A stretch of DNA of 64,000 nt from CAVVMA01 sp963788205 (GTDB taxonomy: Bacteria; Desulfobacterota; Binatia; Binatales; Binataceae), in assembly GCA_963788205.1 (NCBI GenBank), contig CAWBGG010000002.1:558001-622000 (forward strand), read 5' to 3'. Positions 8,794 to 17,224 of this stretch are shown piece after piece; positions within the stretch are counted from its first letter, which is position 1, and each line of letters opens with the position of its first letter. The notes beneath the pieces were generated by a model. The model was not told the DNA's origin. It saw only the letters and a list, made by a program, of their open reading frames with translations, and did no database searches. The position numbers were made by a program, and so were the translations under genes.

Positions 8794-10104
8794 ATGGACC
8801 AGCTCGACATCTTGAGCCGCAGACTTGGAGTGCTATGCGGTCTGGCGCTGTTCGGAGTCCTGATGTGGGGAATCTGGGCGACCGTCGGTCCTGTTCTGCG
8901 CGATCGCGATTCCGGCCGGCTCCGCGCGCTGGCCTGGCTGAGCGCCATTCTGGCCGTCAAGCTTCTGCTGCTTCCGGTCTTTCCCGGCTACTGGAGCGAC
9001 ATCCGATGCTGGAACCTGTGGTCGATGGGCATGACCTACGCAGGGCCGTCGGGAGTCTATTCATATAGTTCACAATTCCCGTGCGATTATCCGCCGGGTT
9101 ACTTGTACGTCCTGTGGCTGTGCGGAAGCCTGGTGACTGCTTTTGGTCCGCCCGTCTATGAAACGCTGCGCCTGGCGGTGGAGACTCCGGCGCTGGTCCT
9201 GGATTTCGTCCTCGGGTTGACGATCTTCGCCGCGATTCGCCGTCTCGGCCCCTCGCGTCTGGCGCTGGCGGGGGCATTACTGTTTGCCCTCAATCCGGGG
9301 TTGCTCTTCGACACTTTGGTCTGGGGCCAGTGCGACTCGGCGCTTGCGCTGCCGATTCTGCTGAGCGTGCTGCTGGTCCTCGACTCGCGGCACGCGCTAG
9401 GATGGGCGATGGCGGCCGTAGCCGTGCTGGTCAAACCGCAAGGGCTGTTTCTGCTTCCGGTCCTGGCGTGGTGGACGCTCCTGGAAGCGCGGCCTGCGAA
9501 GTACGCCGGCATCGCGGCTGCGTTCGTCGGCACTCTCACCGTCGGCATCGCGCCGTTCCAAATCGGCCGTCCGTGGAGCTTCATGGAGCAGCTGTATCTC
9601 ACCGCCGCCGATCGCTACAAGTTTACCTCTGCCGGGGGATACAACCTGATGGCGCTCGTGGCCGGAATGCGCCTGCCTGAATCGGTGACGGTAATAGGTA
9701 TTCGTGCCGGCGTACTGGCGATGGGACTTTTTCTCGCCATCTACCCGGTGGTGGCCTTTATGCTCTACCGCAAGCGGACGCCGCGGATGCTGCTGTTCGG
9801 GGTCTTCCTGGTTTATCTGGCGATGTTCGTTCTCGCCCCGCGGGTTCACGAGCGCTATCTCTATCCCGCGGTGGCGCTACTGATCCCGCTTGCCTTCGAC
9901 TCAGCCGCCACGCTTGGGCTCTTCGTCGCCCTCAGCGCCACGCTCCTGTCCAACCTGTATGCCGTCAAGCAATTGCTCGACCTGCGGCTGGAGCTGCCGG
10001 CGCACGACCCGTTCGCATCTGTGGTCGCGGTCGTGAACCTTGCAGCGCTTGCCCTGGCGCTGGCATATGGCTTTGCGATCGCATCGCGGCCGGCACCCTC
10101 ATGA
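8794..10104 (+). CDS. Multi-pass mannosyltransferase-like GT-C protein
   Basis: A 436-aa protein with about ten membrane segments. It has hallmarks of the GT-C/GT87-like family of polyprenyl-phosphate-sugar transferases: GYWSDIRCWNLW (about residues 66-77, catalytic-type Asp), a DYPPGYLYVLW segment, LVWGQCDSAL, and RVHERYLYP near the C-terminus. It is clearly homologous to the N-terminal half of the 913-aa protein at 23302-26043, with FPGYYNDINLYRVW, NYPPGALYASW, LVWGQSDSML and MHERYSYLA in the same order. The ATG start lies 18 bases after a short remnant frame. It probably transfers a sugar on the periplasmic side; acceptor unknown. Confidence 0.75.
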   Translation: MDQLDILSRRLGVLCGLALFGVLMWGIWATVGPVLRDRDSGRLRALAWLSAILAVKLLLLPVFPGYWSDIRCWNLWSMGMTYAGPSGVYSYSSQFPCDYPPGYLYVLWLCGSLVTAFGPPVYETLRLAVETPALVLDFVLGLTIFAAIRRLGPSRLALAGALLFALNPGLLFDTLVWGQCDSALALPILLSVLLVLDSRHALGWAMAAVAVLVKPQGLFLLPVLAWWTLLEARPAKYAGIAAAFVGTLTVGIAPFQIGRPWSFMEQLYLTAADRYKFTSAGGYNLMALVAGMRLPESVTVIGIRAGVLAMGLFLAIYPVVAFMLYRKRTPRMLLFGVFLVYLAMFVLAPRVHERYLYPAVALLIPLAFDSAATLGLFVALSATLLSNLYAVKQLLDLRLELPAHDPFASVVAVVNLAALALALAYGFAIASRPAPS

Positions 10105-10146
10105 CCGCGCCGCCAAAGATTGTTAATCATACACGGGGAGGCTGTG

Positions 10147-11220
10147 ATGAGCTCAGCAACACTTAGGTCAGTGATCGGCGATGGCCGCTGCAGGCGAGTG
10201 TCCCGAGTTGGACGAGTTGGATTAGTCGGCCTGCTGGTCTTCGGGGTGGTACTGAGAGCGGCGACGGCGACCGCTCAGACGGTCAACATCTGCGTGAACA
10301 AAAAGACCGGCGCCCTGCGCGGGGTTACGAGCTCGAGCAAGTGCAAGAAGTCCGAGACCTTCTTTGCGCTGAATCAGCAGGGTCCGCCCGGACCGCAAGG
10401 GCCACAGGGTCCAGCCGGAGTGGTTGGCTCGGTACTCTCGGTGCAGCAACTCAATCTGGTTAACGCGCAGAATGTTACAGTCGCGTCGCTGGGGCAGACT
10501 TCGCAGGGAACGTTCCTCACGTTCCTGGACTCGTCCGGAAAGGTCACTCTGACCATCGGAAATAACACCGTGGCAGACTTCGAAGGGATGGTCGCATGGG
10601 ACGGCAACAGCATAATTCCCGGCACTGGCATAGGCCGCGTATCACTTGGCGCATCCAATCCTTCTGGATTCGGCGGATCGATCCTGGATGGCACCGGCAA
10701 GACTCGCGCGACTTTCGGTTTGACCTATGACGGGACGGGCACCGGATTCAACGCGTTTTCCGTTAATGGCAGTGAGACTACGCTTGGAGCGTTTGAGAAT
10801 GGTCCCAACGAAGGTCTCTATGTGTACGACCTAAACGAGAAACTCCGCGTTCAAGCGGGAATTGCCTTGAATGGAACAACCTATGACGGCGTCTTCGTTT
10901 CCGACCCGACCGGACTCGAGCGCACCGGTATCAACTATGATGCGGGAAACAATTTCCAGGGGTTCTTCACCCGAGGTGCGAACGGGGAAAGCCTGTCAAT
11001 CCTCGGCAATGCACTCGACGGCTCATTTGCCTTTCTGAACCTTCTTGATTCGAGCGGTACGAACGAGGTCAAAGGCTATGCGTCGGGCGATGGCTCTCAG
11101 AGCGGCGTGATAGTCCAGGACACCAATGGCAACGAGCGGGTCTCGAATACTCAGAGCGGATCGAGTGAAGGCGTCGCAGTATACAATTCAGGCAGCAGCG
11201 AGGTCGGTCACGTGCCGTGA
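10147..11220 (+). CDS. Secreted protein with short collagen-like segment
   Basis: A Sec-type signal peptide (hydrophobic VGLVGLLVFGVVL, cleavage probably after ATATAQ) is followed by NICVNKKTGALRGVTSSSKC, a motif seen in many exported bacterial proteins of unknown role. Next is a short Gly-X-Y run (GPPGPQGPQGPAG). The remaining ~250 residues are a Gly/Ser/Asn-rich, beta-strand-like region with repeated D-S-S-G / N-G-x-E units. An ideal GGGGAGG Shine-Dalgarno at 10135-10141 selects ATG 10147 over the upstream in-frame TTG. There is no membrane anchor or sorting signal, so it is probably secreted or surface-exposed. Exact role unknown; a structural or adhesion function would fit the composition. 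Confidence 0.72.
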   Translation: MSSATLRSVIGDGRCRRVSRVGRVGLVGLLVFGVVLRAATATAQTVNICVNKKTGALRGVTSSSKCKKSETFFALNQQGPPGPQGPQGPAGVVGSVLSVQQLNLVNAQNVTVASLGQTSQGTFLTFLDSSGKVTLTIGNNTVADFEGMVAWDGNSIIPGTGIGRVSLGASNPSGFGGSILDGTGKTRATFGLTYDGTGTGFNAFSVNGSETTLGAFENGPNEGLYVYDLNEKLRVQAGIALNGTTYDGVFVSDPTGLERTGINYDAGNNFQGFFTRGANGESLSILGNALDGSFAFLNLLDSSGTNEVKGYASGDGSQSGVIVQDTNGNERVSNTQSGSSEGVAVYNSGSSEVGHVP

Positions 11221-11262
11221 GATTCGCCGCACGCAGACGACCAAATCGCCGTTGACGAGGGT

Positions 11263-11287
11263 TCCCCTTCTCGCCTCGGGAAGGGGA
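11263..11287. terminator. Hairpin between convergent genes
   Basis: The arms TCCCCTTC (11263-11270) and GAAGGGGA (11280-11287) form an 8-bp stem with a 9-base loop, in the 90-bp gap between the convergent genes ending at 11220 and 11311. No T-tract follows, so it is either a weak terminator or simply a stable hairpin. Confidence 0.45.
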
Positions 11288-11310
11288 CAGGGGTTAGGTC
11301 TCTCCGATAC

Positions 11311-12462
11311 CTACCTGCCGGCCTGGAGTTGCAACAACTCGAGCGTGACCTCGGCGGTCGCGACCATGTCTTTCACGTCCAGCCATTCGCGCACGGTGTG
11401 GATATCGCGCATGCCGGTCCCGAGGTTGGCGACCACCATCCCGCGCTGATTGAGGATGTTGGCGTCACATCCGCCGCCCATCGCCTCGGGCTTGACCACG
11501 CGGCCCAGGCGCTGGGCTGCCTCGACCACCTTGCGCACGATCGGCGCGTCGTCGGACACGTTCATCGCGGCATACTCGGGCGCCGCCTTGTAATCGAGCT
11601 TGGCCTCGAAGCGCTCACCCTTGATCGTGATGCTCGCGCGGGCGACCGCCTCCTTGAAGCAATTGACCATGTGATCGACCTGCGCGGTGAGCTTGGCGTC
11701 GTCGCGTGAGCGCGCCTCGCCGCGCACGATCACTTCGTTGGGCACGATGTTCAATGCGCGTCCGCCTTCGATCCGGCCGAGGTTGGCGGTGGTTTCGTAA
11801 TCGATCCGCCCCAGGCGCATCGCCGCGATCGCCTCGGCCGCGACCTTGATCGCGGAGATTCCACGTTCCGGCGCCATCCCGGCATGCGCCTCCAGCCCCT
11901 TGACCGTGAAGCGCACCACATATGCGCCCGGCGCGCGCACGAACAGGTAGCCGGGCGCGTCGCTGTCGTAGACCAGTCCCTCGCGCGCCTCGATCAGGTC
12001 GAGGTCCAGATGGCGCGCGCCGAGCAGGCCGACCTCTTCGCAAATCGTGAAGACCACGTCGATGGGCCCGTGCTGGATGTCGCTCTCGCGCAGCCGATGC
12101 AGCACCTCGCAGATGATCGCGCATCCCGACTTGTCGTCGCCGCCGAGCACGGTAGTGCCGTCGGTGCGGATGATGTCGCCGTCGACCACCGGCTTGACGC
12201 CCTCGCCGGGCACGACGGTATCCATGTGGGCGCAGAGCAGAATGGGGGGCGCGCCTTTGACCTTGCCGGGCATGCGGCCGATCAGGTTGCCGGTGTTGCC
12301 CTTGACGCGCTCGCCGGCGTTGTCGAACGTGCAGGTCGCGCCGCAGGCCTCGAGCTCGCGCTGCAGGCGCATCGCAACGTCGCGCTCGCGCCGCGAAAGC
12401 GAATCGATCTGGACCAGTTCGAGAAAGAGGTTCTTCAGCCGCTCAGAGTTGACGGATGCCAT
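11311..12462 (-). CDS. M20-family metallopeptidase (peptidase T-like)
   Basis: A 383-aa cytosolic zinc aminopeptidase/carboxypeptidase-type hydrolase of the M20 family. Metal ligands are visible in order: CAHMDTV (H79, D81), GGDDKSG (D109/D110), ICEEVGLLG (catalytic E142 and ligand E143), VYDSDAPG and a late GGGCDANIL. The lid/dimerisation domain (about residues 180-290) contains the expected G-x-EAHAGMAPE segment. Length and motif order match the peptidase T-like branch, which cleaves small peptides; the exact substrate is unknown. It starts with ATG, and no operon partner is visible. A REP element lies just upstream (12554-12629). Confidence 0.88.
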   Translation of the reverse strand: MASVNSERLKNLFLELVQIDSLSRRERDVAMRLQRELEACGATCTFDNAGERVKGNTGNLIGRMPGKVKGAPPILLCAHMDTVVPGEGVKPVVDGDIIRTDGTTVLGGDDKSGCAIICEVLHRLRESDIQHGPIDVVFTICEEVGLLGARHLDLDLIEAREGLVYDSDAPGYLFVRAPGAYVVRFTVKGLEAHAGMAPERGISAIKVAAEAIAAMRLGRIDYETTANLGRIEGGRALNIVPNEVIVRGEARSRDDAKLTAQVDHMVNCFKEAVARASITIKGERFEAKLDYKAAPEYAAMNVSDDAPIVRKVVEAAQRLGRVVKPEAMGGGCDANILNQRGMVVANLGTGMRDIHTVREWLDVKDMVATAEVTLELLQLQAGR

Positions 12463-12553
12463 CGGTAATCACCAGCAGAAGAGATTCGCGCAACTCGCGT
12501 CGGGAAACAATGGCGGCCGAGTAGGCGCGCCTTTGTCAAGCGGCGAGTTTTGA

Positions 12554-12629
12554 ATGACCGGCGGGACGCCGGTCCTACTTCAAGAGGGCGGCTTCGCCAC
12601 TCCGAAGTAGGGCCGGCGTCCCGCCGGCC
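12554..12629. repeat. REP palindrome D with RAYT 5' remnant
   Basis: ATGACCGGCGGGACGCCGGT at 12554 pairs with the sequence ending near 12629 (GGCCGGCGTCCCGCCGGCC). The loop differs from copy A. Bases 12640-12668 (GAGCCGCAAATGAAAAAAGA...) again match the RAYT start region. The gap 12463-12773 otherwise holds only leader sequence for the antitoxin gene that follows. Confidence 0.8.
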
Positions 12630-12773
12630 GAGCCGCAGCCGCGAGCCGCAAATGAAAAAAGAGGGAGATGCCGGCGCCTGCTACATTTCCTGGGCCGCAG
12701 CTTGCTGATAGCGAAGATTGTCATAGTCTGTTATTCTTGCCAATGGAAAGTTCAGCCCGGGGGACCCCTTCGC

Positions 12774-13043
12774 ATGAATGTTTCCCTGACGCATAGGCTC
12801 GAGGAGGTCGTGGCTGAGAAAGTCGCCTCCGGCCAGTACGCTTCCGCCAGCGAGGTGGTCCGCGAGGCGCTTAGACTGTTGTATGAGCGCGATCAACTGA
12901 ACCAGTTGCGTACGGAGGTCCGCCGCGGAATCGAGGAGCTCGACCGCGGCCGCAGCCAACCGTTCGACACTCGCGCAGTCAATCGCATCAAGCGCAACGG
13001 CCGCCGACGACTCGGCTCCGCCCGCGCCAAGGGCTCGCGGTGA
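12774..13043 (+). CDS. ParD/CopG-family antitoxin, orphan
   Basis: An 89-aa protein. The N-terminal ribbon-helix-helix is typical of ParD: MNVSLTHRLEEVVAEKVASG then YASASEVVREALRLLYERDQ, followed by a basic tail. ParD proteins bind their own promoter as dimers and neutralise a ParE toxin. No ParE-like gene follows: the next gene, 24 bases downstream, is pckG on the opposite strand. This is therefore an orphan antitoxin or a stand-alone regulator. ATG 12774 is chosen because the ParD consensus begins there; the upstream in-frame start at 12702 would add a non-conserved 24-residue extension. Confidence 0.82.
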   Translation: MNVSLTHRLEEVVAEKVASGQYASASEVVREALRLLYERDQLNQLRTEVRRGIEELDRGRSQPFDTRAVNRIKRNGRRRLGSARAKGSR

Positions 13044-13066
13044 CTGGAGGTCGTCCCTGCCCAACG

Positions 13067-14881
13067 TCAGCCGGCGGTGGCGGCGCGGGGTAGGGGGGCT
13101 TCGCCGTTGAGATTGGCCGTCAACTGGTCGCGGCGGCGCTTGAGCTCGACGGGCATCGTCGGACCGATCTTGTCGAATAGCTCGCCCGCCGATTTCATCT
13201 CGGCTTTCCATTCATCTGGATTCACCGCGAGCGCTTGCCGGATGTTCTCGCGCGAAATGTCGAGGCCCGCGAGATCGAGGTCGGCAACCTCGGGCACGCC
13301 GCCGACCGGAGTCGCGATCGCCTCCACGCGCCCGTGAATCCGATCCAGCATCCACTTGAGCACACGCAGGTTGTCACCGTAGCCGGGCCACAGGAACTTG
13401 CCGTCGGCGCCCTTGCGGAACCAGTTGACCATGAAAATGTGCGGCGGGCGGCGGATCGCCTTGCGCATCTCGAGCCAGTGGGCGAAGTAATTGCCCATGT
13501 TGTAGCCGCAAAACGGCAGCATCGCCATCGGGTCGCGCCGCACCACGCCGACCGCGCCCGAGGCGGCCGCGGTAGTCTCCGAGCCCATCGTTGCGCCCAT
13601 AAAGACGCCGTGTGTCCAGTCCGAAGATTCGAGCACCAGCGGCATCGTGGTGGCGCGGCGCCCGCCGAAGATTATCGCCGAAATCGGCACGCCCTCCGGG
13701 TCGTTCGCATGCGCCGACATCACCGGGTTGTTCACCATCGGAGTAGTGAAGCGGCTGTTGGGATGGGCCGCCTTGTCGGAACCATTCCAGGGCTTGCCGA
13801 GCCAGTCGATCAGCCCGGCGGGCGGCGGGACATCCATGCCTTCCCACCAGATATCGCCGTCGGGCGTCATCGCAACGTTGGTGAAGAGTGAATCGTGACC
13901 GACCATCTTCATGGCGTTGAAATTCGATTTCGCGCTGGTTCCCGGCGCGACTCCGAAGTAGCCGTTCTCCGGATTGATCGCCCACAGCCGGCCGTCGGCG
14001 CCCACGCGCAGCCACGCGATATCGTCGCCGACGGTCGAAACGCGCCAGCCCGCGGCCGCCATCGCGGGCGGCGGCGTGAGCATCGCGAGATTGGTCTTGC
14101 CGCAGGCGCTGGGAAACGCTGCGGCGACGTAGGTGGACTCGCCCGATGGGCTGGTGAGCTCGAGGATCAGCATGTGCTCGGCGAGCCATCCTTCGGTGCG
14201 ACCCATCCAGCTCGCGATTCTGAGCGCGAAACATTTCTTGCTGAGCAGCGCGTTGCCGCCGTAACCGCTGCCGACCGACCAGATCGCGCCGTCCTGCGGG
14301 AAATGGCAGATCAGGCGCCGGTCGGGATTGACGTCGAGCGTGCAATGCACGCCGCGGTTGAACTCCCCCGACGCGCCCAGCATGTCGAGCGCCGCCTTGC
14401 CCATCCGGGTCATGATCCGCATGTTCAGCGCGACGTAGACGCTGTCGGTAATCTCGACCCCGACCTTCGCGAAGCGCGAGCCGAGCGGACCCATCACGTA
14501 GGGCACGACGTACAGCGTCCGGCCGCGCATCGAACCGTCCAACCATCCGCCCAGCTTGCGATAGGTCTTGTCGGGCGCCGCCCAATTGTTGGTCGGGCCG
14601 GCTTCTTCTCTGGTGGGAGTGCAGATCAGCGTTAGCTGTTCGGTGCGGGCGACGTCGTTGGGGTTCGAGCGATGAAGATAGCAGCCGGGGCGCTTGGCCG
14701 CATTGAGCGCAATCAGGCTGCCGGAGTCGATCGCAAGCTGGGTGAGTCGGCGCTTTTCATCTTCCGAGCCGTCGCACCAATGGATCCGATCGGGTTTGGC
14801 CAGTCGCGCGATTTCGGCCACCCATTCGGCCAGCGCGCGGCTCGCGGTCTTGGATTCGTTATCGATTGAAGCTGGCGTCAC
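13067..14881 (-). CDS. pckG: Phosphoenolpyruvate carboxykinase (GTP)
   Basis: A 604-aa enzyme of normal length for GTP-dependent PEPCK, which converts oxaloacetate and GTP to PEP, GDP and CO2 in gluconeogenesis. The P-loop FPSACGKTNLAM lies at about residues 256-267, with FGGRRATTMPLV and WTHGVFMGATMGSE further on. The N-terminal substrate region contains GCYLHRSNPNDVART. The start is GTG at 14881. A gluconeogenic PEPCK fits a bacterium living on fatty or aromatic acids, as the acyl-CoA cluster near 50 kb suggests. It is monocistronic, and convergent with the parD-like gene. Confidence 0.96.
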   Translation of the reverse strand: MTPASIDNESKTASRALAEWVAEIARLAKPDRIHWCDGSEDEKRRLTQLAIDSGSLIALNAAKRPGCYLHRSNPNDVARTEQLTLICTPTREEAGPTNNWAAPDKTYRKLGGWLDGSMRGRTLYVVPYVMGPLGSRFAKVGVEITDSVYVALNMRIMTRMGKAALDMLGASGEFNRGVHCTLDVNPDRRLICHFPQDGAIWSVGSGYGGNALLSKKCFALRIASWMGRTEGWLAEHMLILELTSPSGESTYVAAAFPSACGKTNLAMLTPPPAMAAAGWRVSTVGDDIAWLRVGADGRLWAINPENGYFGVAPGTSAKSNFNAMKMVGHDSLFTNVAMTPDGDIWWEGMDVPPPAGLIDWLGKPWNGSDKAAHPNSRFTTPMVNNPVMSAHANDPEGVPISAIIFGGRRATTMPLVLESSDWTHGVFMGATMGSETTAAASGAVGVVRRDPMAMLPFCGYNMGNYFAHWLEMRKAIRRPPHIFMVNWFRKGADGKFLWPGYGDNLRVLKWMLDRIHGRVEAIATPVGGVPEVADLDLAGLDISRENIRQALAVNPDEWKAEMKSAGELFDKIGPTMPVELKRRRDQLTANLNGEAPLPRAATAG

Positions 14882-14993
14882 AAACCCCGCGTTCCACTTT
14901 GCAATGGAGATTGTACTTTGTAGATTAGCTGGAGCGCAATTGCAAGTGGCGTTTGCATAAGCTTGGCTTCAGTACCCTCCAGCCATTCACGAA

Positions 14994-15761
14994 TCAGTAC
15001 GCGGCGCTCTTGCGCGCGGCGGCGATCAGCCGCTCGATTTCTTCCTCGGTGAAGCCGGCCAGCAGCCGCGATTCCCTGGCGATAGTGATAAACGGGCCGG
15101 CGTCGGTCTTGACGTCTTCGCGCGCGCGCCGCCCGCCGCGAAAGTTGAACATGTCGTCGATACCGTCCTGGAATGCCTGGGCGCGCCGGAGCCGGTCGGG
15201 ATCGCCTTCGCACAGCTTGCGCATCCATTGCGAGCCCATCCGGACGTGCGTGATCTCGTCGGCGAGCACGTAGTCCACCGCCCGCTCGATCACTTCGTCC
15301 CCGTTGCGTTGTGCAATCCTGATCAACTGCTCGAAGACGTCGCAAGCCAGCCCTTCAAGGCCGCGGTTGATTCCGGCCACGCGCGCCGCGGGGTCTTCAG
15401 CCTGGGTGCAGCGCCAGAGGATTTCGGTCTCGGTGAATTCGCCGGGATAGCCGCCGAGATATTCGAGCAGGCGCTGGAAAATCTCGGTGTGGCGCGACTC
15501 GTCCCAGACCTGGCGCGCCATATCGAGCTGGAACTCCCACGGCGCGTCGGGAAAGTCGAACAGCGTGCGGCCGGCCGCTTCCATCGCCTGGACTTCGCCG
15601 GTGAAGATGCCGTGCAATCGCGCGCGCAGCGCTTCTTCGTCAAAGGGCACGATTCGCCCCTCCAGCTCCTGCTCCTCGCGGATCTCGCGCGCCTTGCGGC
15701 CGCGCAGCAACACGAAACGATCTTCGCGGGCCAGCTTGTCAACCGGGATACATCTTTCCAT
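14994..15761 (-). CDS. DUF455-like ferritin-fold protein (paralog 1)
   Basis: A 255-aa predicted diiron protein of the ferritin-like superfamily resembling DUF455. Carboxylate/His ligand motifs recur: GEVQAMEAAG (helix 1), ARQVWDESRHTEIF (helix 2, ExxH), NRGLEGLACDVFEQL (helix 3) and YVLADEITHVRMGSQW (helix 4, ExxH). The C-terminal tail FTEEEIERLIAAARKSAAY is shared almost exactly with the neighbour at 15807-16607, so the two are a tandem duplication. It is the last gene of the TetR-led minus-strand group that begins at 18935. The reaction is unknown; the family is expected to bind two iron or manganese ions. Confidence 0.78.
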   Translation of the reverse strand: MERCIPVDKLAREDRFVLLRGRKAREIREEQELEGRIVPFDEEALRARLHGIFTGEVQAMEAAGRTLFDFPDAPWEFQLDMARQVWDESRHTEIFQRLLEYLGGYPGEFTETEILWRCTQAEDPAARVAGINRGLEGLACDVFEQLIRIAQRNGDEVIERAVDYVLADEITHVRMGSQWMRKLCEGDPDRLRRAQAFQDGIDDMFNFRGGRRAREDVKTDAGPFITIARESRLLAGFTEEEIERLIAAARKSAAY

Positions 15762-15806
15762 CTGATACGTTCCTCTCCGCTACTAACCGTTGGCAGCGCG
15801 GACGAT

Positions 15807-16607
15807 TCAGTACGCGGCGCTGCGCGACGCTGCCCTGACGATACGCTCGATCTCCTCTTCCGTGAAGCCGGCCAGCAGGCGTGCCTCCTTCGCGATCGTG
15901 ATCGTGGCGTCGAAATCGAAGTTTTTCTCACCCAGGCGCTGCGGCACTTGGCGGGCGTTTTCCTGCGTGGTGCGCCCGCCGCCGAAGTTGAACAGCGTGT
16001 CGATATTGGCCTGGAACTCTTGCGCTTTCTTGTAACGCCCGGGGTCGCCCTCGGTCAGCTTGCGCATCCATTGCGAGCCCATCCGGACGTGCGTGATCTC
16101 GTCGGCCAGCACGTAATCAACCGCGCGCTCGATCACCGGGTCGCCCATCTTCTGCGCGAGCCGGATTATCTGCTCGAAAACGTCGCAGGCCAGGCCCTCC
16201 AGGCCGCGGTTGATTCCGGCCACGCGGCAGGCCGGGTCTTCGGCCTGCGTGCATGACCACAGCACTTCGCTCTCGGGGAATTCGCCGAGGTAAGAGCCGA
16301 CGTATTCGAGCAGCTTCATGTAGATTTCGGCGTGGCGCGATTCGTCCCAGACCTGCCGCGCCATATCAAGCTGGAACTCCCATGGCGCCTCGGGGAAGTC
16401 GAACAGCGACCGGCCGGCCGCTTCCATCGCCTGAATCTCGCCGGCGCAAATACCGTGTAGGCGGCCCTTAAGGAAGTCGTCTTCGTACGGCATCGCGTTG
16501 AACGGCATCAGCTCCTGGTCGAGCCGCGCCTGCTGGATATCCTCCAGCGGCACCAAAATGTGATTCTCCGGGCGCGCCAGTTTGTCGACCGGTATGAATT
16601 TCTGCAT
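15807..16607 (-). CDS. DUF455-like ferritin-fold protein (paralog 2)
   Basis: A 266-aa paralog of the downstream gene. The same ligand motifs are kept (AGEIQAMEAAG, ARQVWDESRHAEI, NRGLEGLACDVFEQI, DYVLADEITHVRMGSQWMRK), plus a ~10-residue insertion before the C-terminal tail. ATG 16607 is preceded by GGGAGAAA at good spacing and aligns with the start of paralog 1 (MQKFIPVDKLAR versus MERCIPVDKLAR). A longer in-frame start at 16733 would add a non-conserved extension across a palindromic repeat. The 45-base gap to the next gene suggests co-transcription. Possibly two related diiron subunits or enzymes with different partners. Confidence 0.78.
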   Translation of the reverse strand: MQKFIPVDKLARPENHILVPLEDIQQARLDQELMPFNAMPYEDDFLKGRLHGICAGEIQAMEAAGRSLFDFPEAPWEFQLDMARQVWDESRHAEIYMKLLEYVGSYLGEFPESEVLWSCTQAEDPACRVAGINRGLEGLACDVFEQIIRLAQKMGDPVIERAVDYVLADEITHVRMGSQWMRKLTEGDPGRYKKAQEFQANIDTLFNFGGGRTTQENARQVPQRLGEKNFDFDATITIAKEARLLAGFTEEEIERIVRAASRSAAY

Positions 16608-16684
16608 GGGTTTTTCTCCCGTGGCTCGTTGAACCCCTCTCTTATCTTGCCCCAAGGGACGCTTTCCGTGACCTCCAGAAAAGA

Positions 16685-16799
16685 GAATCGCTCCGCGTCG
16701 ATTCCTCACTCCGCAGACTCCGTTCGGAATCACAAATTAAGAATCCTCGCTCCCTACCTGTCATCCCGAGCGAAGCGAGGGATCTACGCGGAGCGATTC
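16685..16799. repeat. Palindromic element with REP-like core
   Basis: The perfect 14-bp inverted arms GAATCGCTCCGCGT (16685-16698) and ACGCGGAGCGATTC (16786-16799) enclose the sequence TGTCATCCCGAGCGAAGCGA at about 16759-16778, a type of dispersed element common in environmental bacteria. It splits the ferritin-like operon between the genes starting at 16607 and ending at 16838. No open frame lies inside; it is probably non-autonomous. Confidence 0.75.
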
Positions 16800-16837
16800 G
16801 TCTGGCTTCTCGGTTAAGAGCCATCTGCCAAGCTACC

Positions 16838-17224
16838 TCACTTCGTCCAGGCCGAGCGGCGGCCGGTTAGGTTCTTTGCTTCCCAGATCATCCAGTGTCC
16901 TTCATGCGCGCCGAGCCGTACCTGAATCAAAATCGGTGCGGCGTCCGGGCCGGTGATCCGTGCCTTGATGTAGTAATGCTGATTGGCCCGGGCCTGCGCG
17001 ATGATCTTATGATCATTGTACACCCCCGGACGGACGCCTTGTGCGAGAGCGCCGGCGTCAGCGCGTGCGCGCTCGACGGCCATTTCCTGCAGCCCGGCGC
17101 TGTCGCCGGCCGCGATCAGCTCGAGCACGTGCTCCGCCGCCGCGCTCATCGCGGCAGGTATCGGTGCCCGCTGCGCGATCGGCTGCGGACCCATCACGTT
17201 GGCGCGATTGCCCAGGTCAGGCAT
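16838..17224 (-). CDS. Small hypothetical protein, possible NTF2-like fold
   Basis: A 128-aa protein of unknown function. An N-terminal helical part (AAEHVLELIAAGDSAGLQEM) is followed by beta-rich sequence ending HWMIWEAKNLTGRRSAWTK. This pattern, helices then strands with a W-rich end, suggests a SnoaL/NTF2-like fold. It is homologous to the upstream gene product: HWMIWEAKNLTGRRSAWTK aligns with AWMVVEVEDLSLKRSPWSD. Its ATG overlaps the upstream stop by 8 bases, so translation is likely coupled. It belongs to the ferritin-like operon; a substrate- or partner-binding role is inference only. Confidence 0.62.
   Translation of the reverse strand: MPDLGNRANVMGPQPIAQRAPIPAAMSAAAEHVLELIAAGDSAGLQEMAVERARADAGALAQGVRPGVYNDHKIIAQARANQHYYIKARITGPDAAPILIQVRLGAHEGHWMIWEAKNLTGRRSAWTK

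Noticed and set aside
13374..14585. A 403-codon frame on the same strand as pckG in another phase
   Set aside because: Arg-rich, no motifs, and fully inside the clearly recognised pckG gene. High-GC shadow.
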